A DNA stretch of 64,000 bases, from contig WTPW01000662.1 of assembly GCA_009809945.1 (NCBI GenBank), positions 62,001 through 126,000 on the forward strand, read 5' to 3'. Both the position numbers and the translations under genes were made by a program. The notes below the pieces were generated by a model that saw only the letters and a list, made by a program, of their open reading frames with translations, was not told the DNA's origin and searched no databases. Source of the stretch: Gigaspora margarita. Taxonomy: Eukaryota > Glomeromycota > Glomeromycetes > Diversisporales > Gigasporaceae. Positions within the stretch are counted from its first letter, which is position 1. Each line of letters begins with the position of its first letter. Below are positions 22,861-34,726 of this stretch, one piece after another.

Positions 22861-23015
22861 ACAAACATATGCAATCACATTAATGACCCTGCATCTAGCA
22901 AGATACAAAAAGGAGATTACACAAAAAACCTATAAAGGTCAAACCGACAAATTGAGCACGTGACCAATAAAGTCATCGGATTTCGCAATGACTGTCCTGT
23001 CACTTCGTTGACAGG
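22861..23015 (-). repeat. Retroelement leader, copy B
   Basis: In minus orientation the segment starts with the hairpin CCTGTCA...TGACAGG (22996-23015), then GACAGTCATTGCGAAATC, GATGACTTTATTGG and GTTTTTTGTGTAATCTCC. Blocks match copy C at 25.3 kb closely and copy A at 9.58 kb more distantly. The minisatellite begins where copies A and C continue toward the gag region. Confidence 0.65.
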
Positions 23016-24480
23016 CTTTCATTATCATTGCCCAATTAGATGACTTTATTTGAACGAGGAAAACCATATGGGGATAAAAAGAGGATCGCTTTAAATAGCA
23101 CAATTTTCCTAAAAGATCTCTAACTTGTATATCCCTACCAACTCAAGTGCATATAACAATTCCAAACCTGGTTGCGTATGCTTTATTATCACTTGCTCCT
23201 AGGTTATTTTGCACATATAAATCACCAATATCGCAAATCAAATTACCATCATCGTACATTATTATCATTGTCACACATCAACTAATATTCCAATGCTCAT
23301 GTTCAGTCTCAAATTTCGCCACAAAATCTATCAACTTTATTTCAGCTCCAATTCTATCCTGATTGGATTATAAACTTATTCGCTCTTTGATCCTACCTTC
23401 AAATACATCATACACGCATTTCCCTTTTAGCTAACTATTTATACTATTCTTTGCCGAAACCACATGAGTTTGACAGTGGCAGAGCAACTACTAACTACGA
23501 AGTGATAACAGATCACGTGATCGAAAAGTGAAGTGACAACACTACATCACGATCCGTAGGAATGTTCACGGGAGGCCGATTCCAAAACAAGAAGCTGATT
23601 GATAGGGAAAATCATATGCAAGAAGGCCGCTTTATATGACAATGACATAAGAACGTTATAAGCCTCAACCATTTAATAAACCACATCGCTGAACACTGGA
23701 TTTTCCCGGTGTCAAAGCCGATTGATCAGACTTCTTCTCGACCCACCCGACCCATCCATGGTAAATAACGAGACGGGATTATACCATTTCTTTACTCTCA
23801 TGCTACTCTATCGCTTATTCGGTATTTTCACCTGCGTCACTGCTCACAGCCGGCCTGTTCAGGCAGGCGGGAAACCACCGTTGATCGATCCTGCGCGACT
23901 CCCAACGCAACGACTGTTGCAAACTTCTCGGAATGTCATTGTCGTTCTGGCTAATCGCGGCCACTCACTGGCTTCTTTGCCATCATGTACTAAATTCCAT
24001 TTTAACTGCTTTAATACAACTGCCTCCGGCCTAATAATGCCGGCAAAGTCAAACACGAGTAGTGTAAAACGATACTTTTCGATATAATTCTTCCCTTTTT
24101 TCTTTTCTTTTTCTTTTTTTTTTTTTTACTTGCATAAACGAAATTCTACGTACGTGGTAAGGTAAGGCTTATCGGGCCACGCCATTTTCTAACGATTATA
24201 TCATTTTCCACTTTTAGTTACGATCCAACTCTAATTTCATTTGAGTTTTTGACAATTTTGACACGCCTCACATTCAACTGGTTTATGCAACATAATTCCG
24301 ATTGTGAAAAATTTCACCCCTCATAGTCATGCATCAAATCTCCTTCCTGATTTAGCAAATTCCTTGGATCAGCGGACTGTGATCAAGAACCGCTTTCCAA
24401 CGGCGATCACGGGTTTCCGGCAAAGTCGTCATCACGTGTTTCCAACCCAGTCATTTTTTATAAGGATCATACAAAAAGTC
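23016..24480. other. Comparatively G+C-rich stretch without a recognised gene
   Basis: Positions about 23440-24080 are visibly richer in G+C than neighbouring DNA. Open frames on both strands (plus 23722-24087, minus 23859-24056) overlap each other, and neither shows a domain I know. The region lies between two copies of the retroelement leader in the same orientation (B and D), so it may be internal sequence of that element. No function is assigned. Confidence 0.4.
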
Positions 24481-24504
24481 ATAAAAGGCTAGAGTAATAA
24501 ATTG

Positions 24505-25375
24505 GAGATGTGATATAATGAGATCATCTAATCCGCAATCATTGCCATCTTGTCCTCAATGAAGAGCTCTTCACAATGTATTTGCACTAATATTGCAATG
24601 CGATGTCAAAAACAAAGAAGATCTTTCATTGCTGCTACCGTGGCGTCAAGAACAAAAGTTTCTTGAACTGTCACTGCAGCTGTGAAAACCAAAATAAAAG
24701 GCCTTGCATTTTCACTACGGTTGCCGAGCTTGAACTGTTATTACAGTCATAGAGGCAAAAACAAAAGATCCTTAACTGCATCTAAGCTATGAAGCTAGGA
24801 CAAGGGTTTCTTCACTGCCCTTGAAACCATTACAGCCGCAAAACTGAAAATAAAAGGTCCTTGCACAACTGCTCTAACTACGGAGCCAAGAACAAAAGCT
24901 TGAACCGCCAATGCAATTATGAAGCCAAAACAAAGATTCTTAAACTGTCAGTATGGTCATGAAGCCAAAAACAAAAATTCTAGCTGCTTTTGTGGAGCTC
25001 GAAGCTTATTTACTATTTATTCATTTAACATTGCTATCCCTTAATCAAATGTTCATTATGCTTAAGATATAGTGCTTTCAACAGAAAAAGTCCATGTGAT
25101 ACGATAGAGCCAGCCTTTACTACAAGGAGAATGATAGCGAAAAGAAAGATAACCTTCTCTACTAACCGAAGGCCTTTAAATATTATTAAAAACAATCTTA
25201 CCTATCATAGTAACTCATATTTTCAACAAATAAATGCAATCACATCAATGACCAGGAAAATACCTACGATACAAAAAGGAGTGTACACAAAAAACCCATA
25301 TAGGTCAAATCGACAAATTGAACATGTGACCAATAAAGTCATCTGATTTCGCAATTATGATCGCCCTGTCACAGG
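24505..25375 (-). repeat. Retroelement leader copies D and C with an intervening minisatellite
   Basis: Copy D (24505-24570, minus) resembles the inner part of the leader: TGATTGCGGATTAGATGATC parallels TCATTGCGAAATCCGATGAC in copy B. Positions about 24575-25000 form a diverged minisatellite with words such as AAAACAAAAGATCCTTGAACTG and TGCAGCTGTGAA-type CAG half-units. Copy C (25080-25375, minus) starts at CCTGTCACAGG (25365-25375) and includes AAGGTTATCTTTCTTTT and AAGGCTGGCTCTATC, which align with the copy A leader just before its gag ORF. Confidence 0.6.
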
Positions 25376-25401
25376 CTTTTCAAAATTTGATTGGCTAGGT
25401 G

Positions 25402-26555
25402 TAGGGTCCATAGGTTCGGTTCAGTTCAATAAAAGTTAAGATTCAGGTTCAATGAACCTGAACCTGAACTTGAAAAATTTTTGAACCTGAACCTAAACAT
25501 GAACTGATCTTGAACTTAAAAAAAGTTCAGTTCAAGTTCAGTTCAAGGTTTATAATATATGCACATTTTTCCCTAGAGCACAAAATTAGAATCAATTAGT
25601 AAAATGTAGAGAATCATAGCATTTTGTATAATTTTATTAATAAAATCATTAACAAATATTATTTACTTGAAATTTTACTAATTGATCATAACATTATGCA
25701 ATAAGTACACTTGTTTAATGCAAAAAATACATCATATCAGTATATTATATTTTACTTTTCTTAAAATTTGAAGAAAAAATGCTTAATTTTGAAAATTTTT
25801 ATCAAAAATTAAATTTAAGCATCTTTGCCTCAAATTTTAAGGAAAATAAAATAAAATATACTAATATATGTGTTTTTGGTGCTAAACAAGTTTATTTAGA
25901 GTAAAAAGTTAGAATCAATTAATAAAATTTAGGGAATCTGCATAATTTTATTAATAAAATTATACAAATTTCTATGATTCTCTAAATTTTACTAATTGAT
26001 CATAATTTCTTTCTCTAATTAAACTTGTTTAGCACCAAATAATACATCATATCGGTATATTTTATCTTATTTTCCTTAAAATTTGCGTCAAAGATGCTTA
26101 ATTTTGAATTTTTGATGAAAATTTCCAAAATTAGACATCTTTTCTTCAAATTTTAAGAAAAATAAAATGAAATATGCTAATTTGATGTATTTTTTGGTGC
26201 TTAACAAGTTTACTTGGTGCAAGAAGTTATTGTCAATTAGTAAAATTTCATGTAAACCAATATTTTTATACTTTTATTAATAAAATTTTACAAAATGCTA
26301 TGATTCTCTAAATTTTACTAATTGATTCTAACTTTGTGATTTAGGTAAACATGTGCATATATTATGAACCTGAACATGTTCATGAACCTTGAACTGAACC
26401 TGATCTGAACTTTTTTTAAGTTCAGGTTCAGGTTCATGTTCAATAACTTTAAGTTCAGGTTCAGTTCAGTATTGAACTTTTAGAGCAGGTTCAGGTTCAG
26501 GTTCATTGAAGCTGTACCTGAACCTTATTGAACTGAACTGAACTTAGGAACCCTA
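25402..26555. mobile_element. Palindromic hAT-like element with GGTTCAG-word arms (1154 bp)
   Basis: Left end TAGGGTCCATAGGTTCGG then TTCAGTTCAATAA, and the reversed right end TAGGGTTCCTAAGTTCAG then TTCAGTTCAATAA, are clear inverted termini. They run into long tracts of GGTTCAGGTTCA and GAACCTGAACC words. The inner 700 bp holds two further palindromic blocks (for example AATTAGTAAAATTTA opposite TAAATTTTACTAATT, and GTGCTAAACAAGTTTA). No convincing 8-bp duplication was found (GCTAGGTG versus GATTTCAG), so the hAT label rests on end sequence alone. Non-coding. Confidence 0.6.
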
Positions 26556-28056
26556 GATTTCAGCATAAGCCAATCACAGCGTAAGCTGCTACATTTGTTA
26601 CCAATGCCAAAATTTCTGGATGATTTAATCTGATTTTTTTTAAACAATTTTTTTTCAACAGGAATTTTAGAAGCCACATTCAGAAGTAGTATTATCAGGC
26701 CTAACAAATAATATATTGTAGTGGCAATTTTTTGAACATATTTAATTAATTGTGACACATCCACAATTAGTCATTTACTGTACTGCACTTATTAAAAGAC
26801 CCGGGGTCTAAAACAAATGACCTAACCAAAAACTTATAAAATACCCTGGTATATTATATGGCAGAGGATCTATGTTGCAAACTAGAAAATTTTCAAATGC
26901 ATACACATTCCTTATTCATGGTATATAACCTGAGACTTTAAAAAGAGATGCTCATAATTAATGAGTCCCTGTGATTTTCACCCAAATATTTTACATGGGA
27001 TATTATAAAATGAAATCTTTTAATCAGTGCGGTACGGGAATTGCAATTTTTATTGCGATTTGCAAATGTGATAAAAGAAGTGATCTTGACATCGGAATTG
27101 TATTTAAAAAAAAAAAAGAACAATAATATACGTAAGTGTATAAAGAAATCAAATAATAAAGCGATTTTTTTTTGTTTCGATACCCCTGAGTATTATTGAG
27201 CCATTGAATTTTTTATATTATATATACAAAGAACGGAAATTTTCTGACTGTTGAAACATCGTGCCGGAAATTGACATCATTAAACGGAATCTTCGGAATT
27301 GTGTTCTATATACAATAATACGGATATTTAAGGAAAAACAGGATCTTAATTTGTTTTCTGTAGTATTTATGTTGTGCGCCAGATTAAAACCGGCCTAAAT
27401 TAGGATTAGGGTTAGAGAGAAAATCATAGAATAATTTATGACCATTATCTGATGGAAAGTTTGATCTGACGTGTAACATTTATATCAACTATTATATAAT
27501 ATCAATATTATCATTATAGTTATCATCAATTGTGAGAATAAATAAAAATTTAGTGGATAATGTTAAAATATTTTTAAGTCTATGATGCGTTGCCATTACA
27601 TTACTGCATTAACGATTGGTGAAAAGGCATGAAATTTGTCATTATAAGCATATTTTAGGCAGTGACCAAAATATATGCATAGTAATACATTTAGCACGTA
27701 TTGATGATAGTCACAGATATTACGCAATATAATTTTAATAGTGGCTGACCTCTCTCGTAAAACATTTATACTAGCCAAAGTCTTATATATTCTTGCTACG
27801 ATACGCAAGAGGTCTCTGACCCTCCTACGGATATTACATAATAGGCGTTCTTAAATACCTTCCTTAATGAATCAACAAAGAATCTGATTGGTCTGACTGA
27901 TCAAGTTGGCCAATCATAACCTTTATATAATTCATTGAGAGAGAAGTTTGAGCCTTAATAAGTTTAAAATTCCTGTAACACGAAATTCCAAAGTTCGGTA
28001 ATGTACTACCATCGTGGGGTGCATGCATTCCAAACATAAATACTCTACTGCTATAC
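26556..28056. other. Intergenic stretch upstream of the first pseudokinase-Sel1 gene
   Basis: No gene is supported apart from the MITE at 27370. Short minus-strand frames (26525-26764, 26938-27123, 27596-27808) lack domains. TATATA at 28057-28062, 25 bp before the next ATG, is a possible promoter element. Confidence 0.4.
27370..27478. mobile_element. MITE of the TGTTGTGCC family (109 bp), decayed
   Basis: The left end TGTTGTGCGCCAGATTAAAA and right end, reversed TGTTACACGTCAGATCAAA, match the better-preserved copy at 37530-37715. A telomere-like TTAGGATTAGGGTTAG sits in the middle (about 27400-27416). TA precedes the left end; the right flank is not exact. Confidence 0.6.
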
Positions 28057-28086
28057 TATATACAATAATTTATTCATCATAACTCT

Positions 28087-30730
28087 ATGACTCAAAAATT
28101 TGAAACCCGGATTCCATTAACTTTCGAACAAAATGATGATAATTTCTTTAAGAAAAACTTTATTAACCTTTTTCAATGTGATTCCTTCGAAAATTTGGAT
28201 TCTGTTAGCACGACATTATCTAGTAATAGTTTTAAAGTTATCTCAAAAAAATATAATAAAACTGTGGTTTTAAGTAAGATTACCTTTTCTCAAAAATACA
28301 CATTAAACGATTTTATCATTGATGTAAGTTTTTCGGTTTCAATTTTTAAAGAAAGTTATTGTAATTCTTTTTATTGTTGGTAATGTAACGTACATTTTCA
28401 TTTTCTAGCTAAAAAAATATCAAAAAGTAGATTTGCATGAGAATATTCTAAAATTCATAGGCATAGTTAAACAGAGCATGAATGAATTTATACTAGTTCA
28501 TGAATATGCTTATGATGGAACTCTTCGTCAATATTTAAAACAAAACTTTAAGGTGATTGATTGGAGTAGTAAGTTACGTCTCGCAAAACAACTTATTAGT
28601 GCTGTAAAGTGTTTGCATGAAAACGACATTATTCATACGAATTTGGTATTTCTTTTTTTAATTTCATTTTTTAAAATCTCTTTTTTTTTTTTTCTCAACT
28701 ATATCGTAATGGTGAATTATTTTAATTACATTTAGCACTCTGAAAGAATATTTGTTCACAAAGGAGATATTAAAATTTGTGTTTTTCGACATCAGAATAA
28801 ATTTTCAAATAAATTTAAATATATACAATATATTGATCCTCAATATTTAATAAATATTGACAGTTACAAACTTAATAAAAGTTCAGATATATATAGTATT
28901 GGAGTTCTTCTTTGGGAAATTTCAAATGGTATTACTTTATTCGAATCTGGATTATATCATGATTCTAAGTTATTAAACGCAATTATTAGTAATAAACCCG
29001 AATATCCAAGATTTGGGACACCCAAAAAATATATAAAAATCTACACGGGTAATTATTTATAATTATATTTTAATTGCATTGATTTGTAGTAATATTAAGA
29101 ATAACTGTATTTATTTTTTTTTTTTTTAGAATGCTTGCAACATAATTCGAACCAACGGCCAACTATTCAACATATATTTAAAGAGCTAAATAATGATGAC
29201 TGTAAAGACTTAGTTAATAATAATATTGATGATAATGATAATTCTGAAGCATGTAGAGTGAATATGAAATGTAAAGAGTATTCATCAACAAACTTGTTAC
29301 AACACTATATTGATTTGCGTAATGAAATAACCGAGAAATTAGAAATAATCACTTCAATTTTAAAAGCTCTAAAAATGAATCACTGTGATAATGATCAAAG
29401 AAATAATATAATAAATGACTCAAGATCTTTAACAACAAATTCAAATATTTCAAACATTACAAAAAGTCAAGATAATATTAGCAATAATGATCAAAAATTT
29501 CTTTATGACTTAAATCAATTATTTATAACTCAATTTAATATACAAGGAGTTTCCAAAAATTGCGCAAATTTTATTATTAATAATATAAACAATTATATGA
29601 ATGAAAATAATAAAAATCCAGATGAAATTTTTGTTCAATATTATAATCATCAATATAAATATTACTTTACTAGCATTATTGGATTTTTTTACGAATATGG
29701 AATTGGAACAACTATTGATTATTTCAAAGCATTTGAAATGTATAAACAAGCTGCTGATAATTTTTATTTTTCTCATAACAATTCTTTAATTGAAAATAAT
29801 TTATTAAAAGAAAATCATATTATTGGATTAATCTCTATTGGTATTTTTTATTTATTTGGAAATGGAGTTGTTATAAATTATGAAAGAGCTTTACAATTAT
29901 TTTTAAAAACTGTTATTAAAGGATCTAGTTTAGGAAAATGTTATGTTGGTGATTGTTATTATTATGGTTATGGTGTTATTAAAAATCTTTCACATTCATT
30001 TAATTGGTATTTAAAATCTGCTAATGATGGAAATGCAAGAGCTCAAAATATACTTGGTTATTGTTATACTTATGGTGAAGGAATTATTAAAAATAAGGAA
30101 TTGGCTTTTGAATGGTATAAAAAATCAGCTGAAAATAATAATTATTTAGGTTCTCTTAATCTTGGTCGTTGTTATCGATATGGTATAGGAACTTGTACAA
30201 ATATAAAGTTAGCTTTTGAATATTATTTAAAATCTGCTAATGGTGGTAATACTTTAGCCCAAAATAATCTTGGTGAGTTTTATCAACATGGTATAGGAAT
30301 TATAAAGAATTATAATAAAGCTTTTGAATGGTATACTAAATCTGCTGAAGGTGGAAATAGTTTAGGCCAAAATAATCTTGGAGAATGTTATCATAATGGT
30401 ATAGGAATTATAAAAAATGAGGAAAAAGCTTTTGAATGGTTTACAAAATCCGCTAATGGTGGAAATTATTTAGGTTATTGTAATCTAGGTTGCTGCTATC
30501 AGTATGGTATAGGAACTTTTAAAGATAATATGAAAGCTTTCGAATGGTACTTGAAATATGCTAAAGGTGGAAATAGTTTTGGTCAATTAAATCTTAGTTA
30601 TTGTTATCAATATGGTATAGGAACCCCTATAAACGAAACGTTGGCAAATGAATGGCATGCAAAATCTGTAAAAAAAGGAAAATATATTTCTGGTTATAAT
30701 GTTTTGCTGCAAAAAAATTTCTATAGATAA
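28087..30730 (+). CDS. Pseudokinase-Sel1 repeat protein (paralogue 1), four exons, 795 aa
   Basis: Exons are 28087-28323, 28409-28645, 28736-29048 and 29130-30730, with GT-AG introns in phases 0, 0 and 1 and an open frame throughout. Residues about 45-280 follow a tyrosine-kinase-like fold: FILVHEYAYDGTLRQYL (hinge), LAKQLISAVKCLHENDIIH (E helix), SSDIYSIGVLLWEIS (F helix) and SNQRPTIQHIFKEL (C-terminal). HRD is HTN, the HxxN asparagine is Arg (HSERIFV), and DFG is VFR. No glycine-rich loop is evident and the VAIK lysine is uncertain. Catalysis is therefore unlikely. A low-complexity Asn-rich linker leads to about nine Sel1 repeats (about 442-785; pattern LGxCYxYGIGxxKNxxKAFEWYxKSAxGGN), which form an alpha-solenoid for protein binding. 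A cytoplasmic adaptor or signalling role is inferred. It converges on the BTB-TLDc gene 109 bp downstream. Confidence 0.88.
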
Positions 30731-30839
30731 AAAAATATCTTTATTAGTGCTATTAAATTTTGATCATTCATGAAATTATTTGATACGCCAATATAATATT
30801 AGCTATATATTGTGCATAATAACTATTTAATAATAAAGC

Positions 30840-32409
30840 TTATACCGGTAGGTTCTTTTTAAAAACCTGAAATACTTCATATTCTTCTATTGAAAATCTT
30901 GATATATTTCCATGATTGCGATCAGGCTCGACTGTATATAAAGATGTATCTCTAATACGTTCATAATAAGTATATTTAGAATTATACCAACAATGACATC
31001 GATTTTCATCAAATGTATTCTTCATAAAAAGACCACCACGAAAACTTGGTCCACAATTTAAAGAACAATAAATTGACTTATTTTTACCTATATCTGTTAC
31101 ACGACTTATAATAGAATTTTCAATATTACCATTTTTTAATGAAAAAATAAAAGCATCATCGCAATTTTTATGAAAGCGTCTCCTTGTTGGTTTATCCCAT
31201 CCAACAGGATTATATCCCCCAAGAATTTCATCAGTTCCTTTAACTTTCATAACCACAACAACATTTGTTTGTTTATCACATAAATTCCAAAATGATTTTG
31301 CAGTAAAACCATCAATGCTTCCACGAATAAGTAATTTAAATCCATACGGATTATTCCTTACAGAATATATGTTTGCTTTTTTATCAATCCATGAAGCAAT
31401 TTCAGCTGCATGCTCTTCATTAATAACAGTTGAAAATCCTCTAGATGGTAGATTTTGTGTTAAAATTGCACGGGGTGGAAAAATTATTGATGAGATGATA
31501 TGATTAGGATTATTAAGTCGGTTTAATATGTCTCCCCAGAGGTTTTTTTCAAGAATTTCTTTGTATGGCTGTATATACTCAACAATTTCATTATCGGACA
31601 TTTGAAAATAACGGATATACGGTAGACAATTTTTTAAAGTTGTTTTAATCGTTAGATTATTTTTTTGAGACCAATTGCTAGGTTCTGATGGCAAACCAGG
31701 ATTTTGTGCAATTCCCCATTTAATAACATAATTCCAAATTTTTACTTCTTCCATTTGTAGATCATCTCGTTTAATCAATGATACCAATGCATTTTCTTGA
31801 AGAGAAGTAAAGTTTTCAGAATCAAAAACTTTACGTGGATATTTAACCACAATATTATTGCACCAATTTTGTAATTCTAAAAGTTTATGATTTTGAAAAC
31901 TTTTTTCATAAATGCGAATAAAATGTAAACGAAGCCATGAAGCTTTGGTTTCAATTAAATACGATTCAATGTATTTAGTTAATTCTTCAAAAAGCAATTC
32001 ATGAGCAATAAGCATCAGTTCAAAAATTAATGATGCGTCCAATTTTTCTAACAAAATTACTCCTCCGTAGATATACCTTGATTTAAAAATTAATAAATTT
32101 TTTTTAAAAAAAAAAAAATAGATTTTTAAGGTTATAAAATAAACATTGCGTAACTTACTTTATAATATTTTCAAATTGTTGAATAGAAATATGATTCAAA
32201 TTAATTATTTTAATATTATTTTCATCTTTAACTGTATTTTCTAATTTATTTCGAAAATACAAAGATCGATGCCTTAAGATGACTGAATGTGCCCGGAATG
32301 TCTTGGTATTTGGAGATTCACCAATATTAATTGCTACATTGAAATCTTCTCCATCGTTAAGAATTTCAAGATAGTTATTTGAAAGTTCTTCAAAAAATTT
32401 TGTTGCCAT
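30840..32409 (-). CDS. BTB-BACK-TLDc domain protein, two exons, 495 aa
   Basis: Exon 1 is 32409-32159 and exon 2 is 32076-30840; the 82-nt intron has GTAAGT and AAG borders and joins IIK to YIYGG in frame. Residues about 20-90 form a BTB/POZ domain (EDFNVAINIGESPNTKTF, then RAHSVILRHRSLYFRNKL), a dimerisation and cullin-3-binding module. A BACK-like helical region follows (about 110-220; ENALVSLIKRDDLQMEEVKI). The C-terminal 200 residues are a TLDc domain (IDGFTAKSFWNLCDKQ, GGYNPVGWD, FRGGLFM, IEEYEVFQVFK), known from oxidation-resistance proteins and V-ATPase regulators. BTB-TLDc proteins are greatly expanded in Rhizophagus; a substrate-adaptor role is inferred, and no substrate can be named. 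The start is the first ATG upstream of the BTB core. Confidence 0.9.
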
Positions 32410-34377
32410 TCTATATCAAAAGTCTAAAACAAGAAGTTCTAGGCTAATTTTGGTTTTATGCGAGTGTATACGTAACACTTGCTGAAAAGTCATATTGTAA
32501 CACCCAACCAGTTGTGCAATGTAATACAAGAAATCATCTATTTTTATAATAATAGTAAAAAAAAAGCTCGTAAATTTAGTAATTTAGTTGTTTGTTGTCT
32601 GCAACCTACCATAATTTGTTTATGAAATGGTCGTCAGTGAAATGATATAGGGATTATTGTATAGTTTTAGGCCACTATTGATCATGAGTATTAACTATTT
32701 ATGTTATAAATAACTTTCTTTTTATTCGTCATCCATGTTTGTTATATTACGCCATCCATACTTATATTATATTGACTATACGAATTAAAGGAGTTTAAAA
32801 AAAAAACCATAAATAGTATAATTTATTATCAATGACAGCAGTACTATAATACCAACATAGCATGATAATTCTGAGATATACCACATTGGTACATTGATAA
32901 TTTTTTTGATTATTCAGAAAATGCCGTTTCGCGTCATTCTTAATCAAAAAAGTTATCACCTCATATTATCATACATTATATAATTATATTTCGAAACACT
33001 CCGTATAAAGCTTAAAACTACGAATCGTTCCACAAAAAATTTGGTGTTTTTTTTTAGTTTTTTGTTATTTTTTTAATGAGTCTTTTTATTTTCAGCACTT
33101 TTTAACTGTTATTTCGGTGATTTTTCATTATTTTTAAATGTTTCATTTGTTATTTTTTTTTAGCACTTATGTTAATCTTTTTTTGAATGTTCCATTTGTT
33201 ATTTTTTTAGCGCTAATGTTTATGTGCTAATCTTTTTTAAATGTTTCATTTGTTATTTTTTTTAGCACTTATGTTATCCTTTTTTTTGCATTTTTATCGT
33301 TTTGTGCGTTATTATTTTTTTTCAGCGCCATTTACTTTTTTTTCATCTTGTTTTTGCTTCTTTTAATACTTCTTATATCATTATTTTAGCATTTTTATAT
33401 TTTTTAAGGTATTATTTTTTGGAAATTACTATTTATACCCTATCCTTGCTTACCCTGCGTTAATTTGAATATAGGCCAACTTTTTTGACTACGTATTAAG
33501 GCAAATTTGCTTTAATAAATTAAACTATGCATGTAACATGATATTAATGTATAGGAGGCTCGCGTTATTTGGGACATGCATGAGTGTTATGAAACCTCCT
33601 TAGTTATTTTTAGGGTGCGATTTTAAAAATAGCGCTCATGCCCACTATTTCGAGAATTTATCACATGACATAGTTATGTAACACTAAACAATATGGCTAT
33701 TTCGTAATAAATTCCTGAACGAAAGCGTAATATTATGATTATTTACATAGAAGAAGACACAATTAAATGCGCTATTTATTTGCATTTGCGTTTTTTCTGT
33801 CGCATTTTGTGTACTTGTATTATTACTTAATTTGAGATTCATAATAAAAAATTATAATACACAAAAGAAAGTGGGGCGCCAATGACACACATGTATTATT
33901 TTTTTTAATAGTCTGTCAAGTGTACCTATTAAATTATTACAGATGTTTTTTTTTAATAGTCTATCAAGTGTATTTTAGATTACTTTAGATGATTTTTTTA
34001 ATAGTCTATCAAGTGTATCTAAGATTACTACAGATAGTCTATCAAATGTATCTATTAGATCATAAATTTCTAATTATAAATTCTGAAATTCTTTCATATA
34101 ATCTTCAATCTGCATAATTTATCTATCCCGTGGATTGCTACTGTAGATTTGTTTATATATCTAACGAGTTATATATAGTCATGGAGCAAAAAATTGAAAA
34201 TCCCGTGACTAATCCAACAATGCTATCCTAATTTTTTTTATAAACATTAATATTTGTATGTATTAATAAAATATAAATGATGTATCAAAATTAATGTGTC
34301 AAAAGCTTTTATTTAGGCCGTTTGAAGTTAATTTTTCAGTTAATATCACCCAGTTGATGTGCGATTTAGGTAGCTAT
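32410..34377. other. Gene-free stretch with two short tandem repeats
   Basis: No gene is supported. Positions about 33130-33290 hold three units of a T-rich repeat (ATGTTTCATTTGTTATTTTT then AGCACTTATGTTAATC, about 60-75 bp). Positions about 33902-34060 hold four units containing AATAGTCTATCAAGTGTA and GATTACTACAGAT, about 40-50 bp each. Confidence 0.5.
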
Positions 34378-34726
34378 CCCACAAAAAATTATTCACCCCC
34401 TAAAATTTTGGCCAATCAAAATTTAAGATCAGGTGTAACGTGATAGTCAAAACAACCCTTTTATTTTTCTAAGTAAAAAGTGGCGTTTAAAACTAAAAAC
34501 GCGTTATAGTTGGGTTAGGGTGAGAACAGCGTAGGGTTAGGATGCTCTATTAGTAAAATTTCACGAGGAACATTTTTAATTAGGCCGCAGAAGGTGGTTT
34601 CCTAATTAAAAATTAAAGCTATTTGTGTTTTTTTGTAAAAAGGTGGCTTCGTTTCGAATTTTACGTTACACCTGATCCTGAAATTCGATTGGCCAATATT
34701 ACAGGGGGTGAACAATTTTTTGTGGG
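34378..34726. mobile_element. Inverted-repeat element, about 349 bp, arms about 65 bp
   Basis: CCCACAAAAAATTATTCACC then CCCTAAAATTTTGGCCAAT, GATCAGGTGTAACGT on the left is complemented on the right (reversed: CCCACAAAAAATTGTTCACC then GGCCAATCGAATT, GATCAGGTGTAACGT). The centre contains GGGTTAGGG and TAGGGTTAGG (34512-34541). No exact target duplication was found. The 66-codon frame at 34623-34823 is within and beyond the right arm and is not called. Confidence 0.65.

Noticed and set aside
25402..26555. Exact 8-bp target duplication for the palindromic element
   Set aside because: Flanking 8-mers GCTAGGTG and GATTTCAG do not match, so the superfamily rests on termini only.
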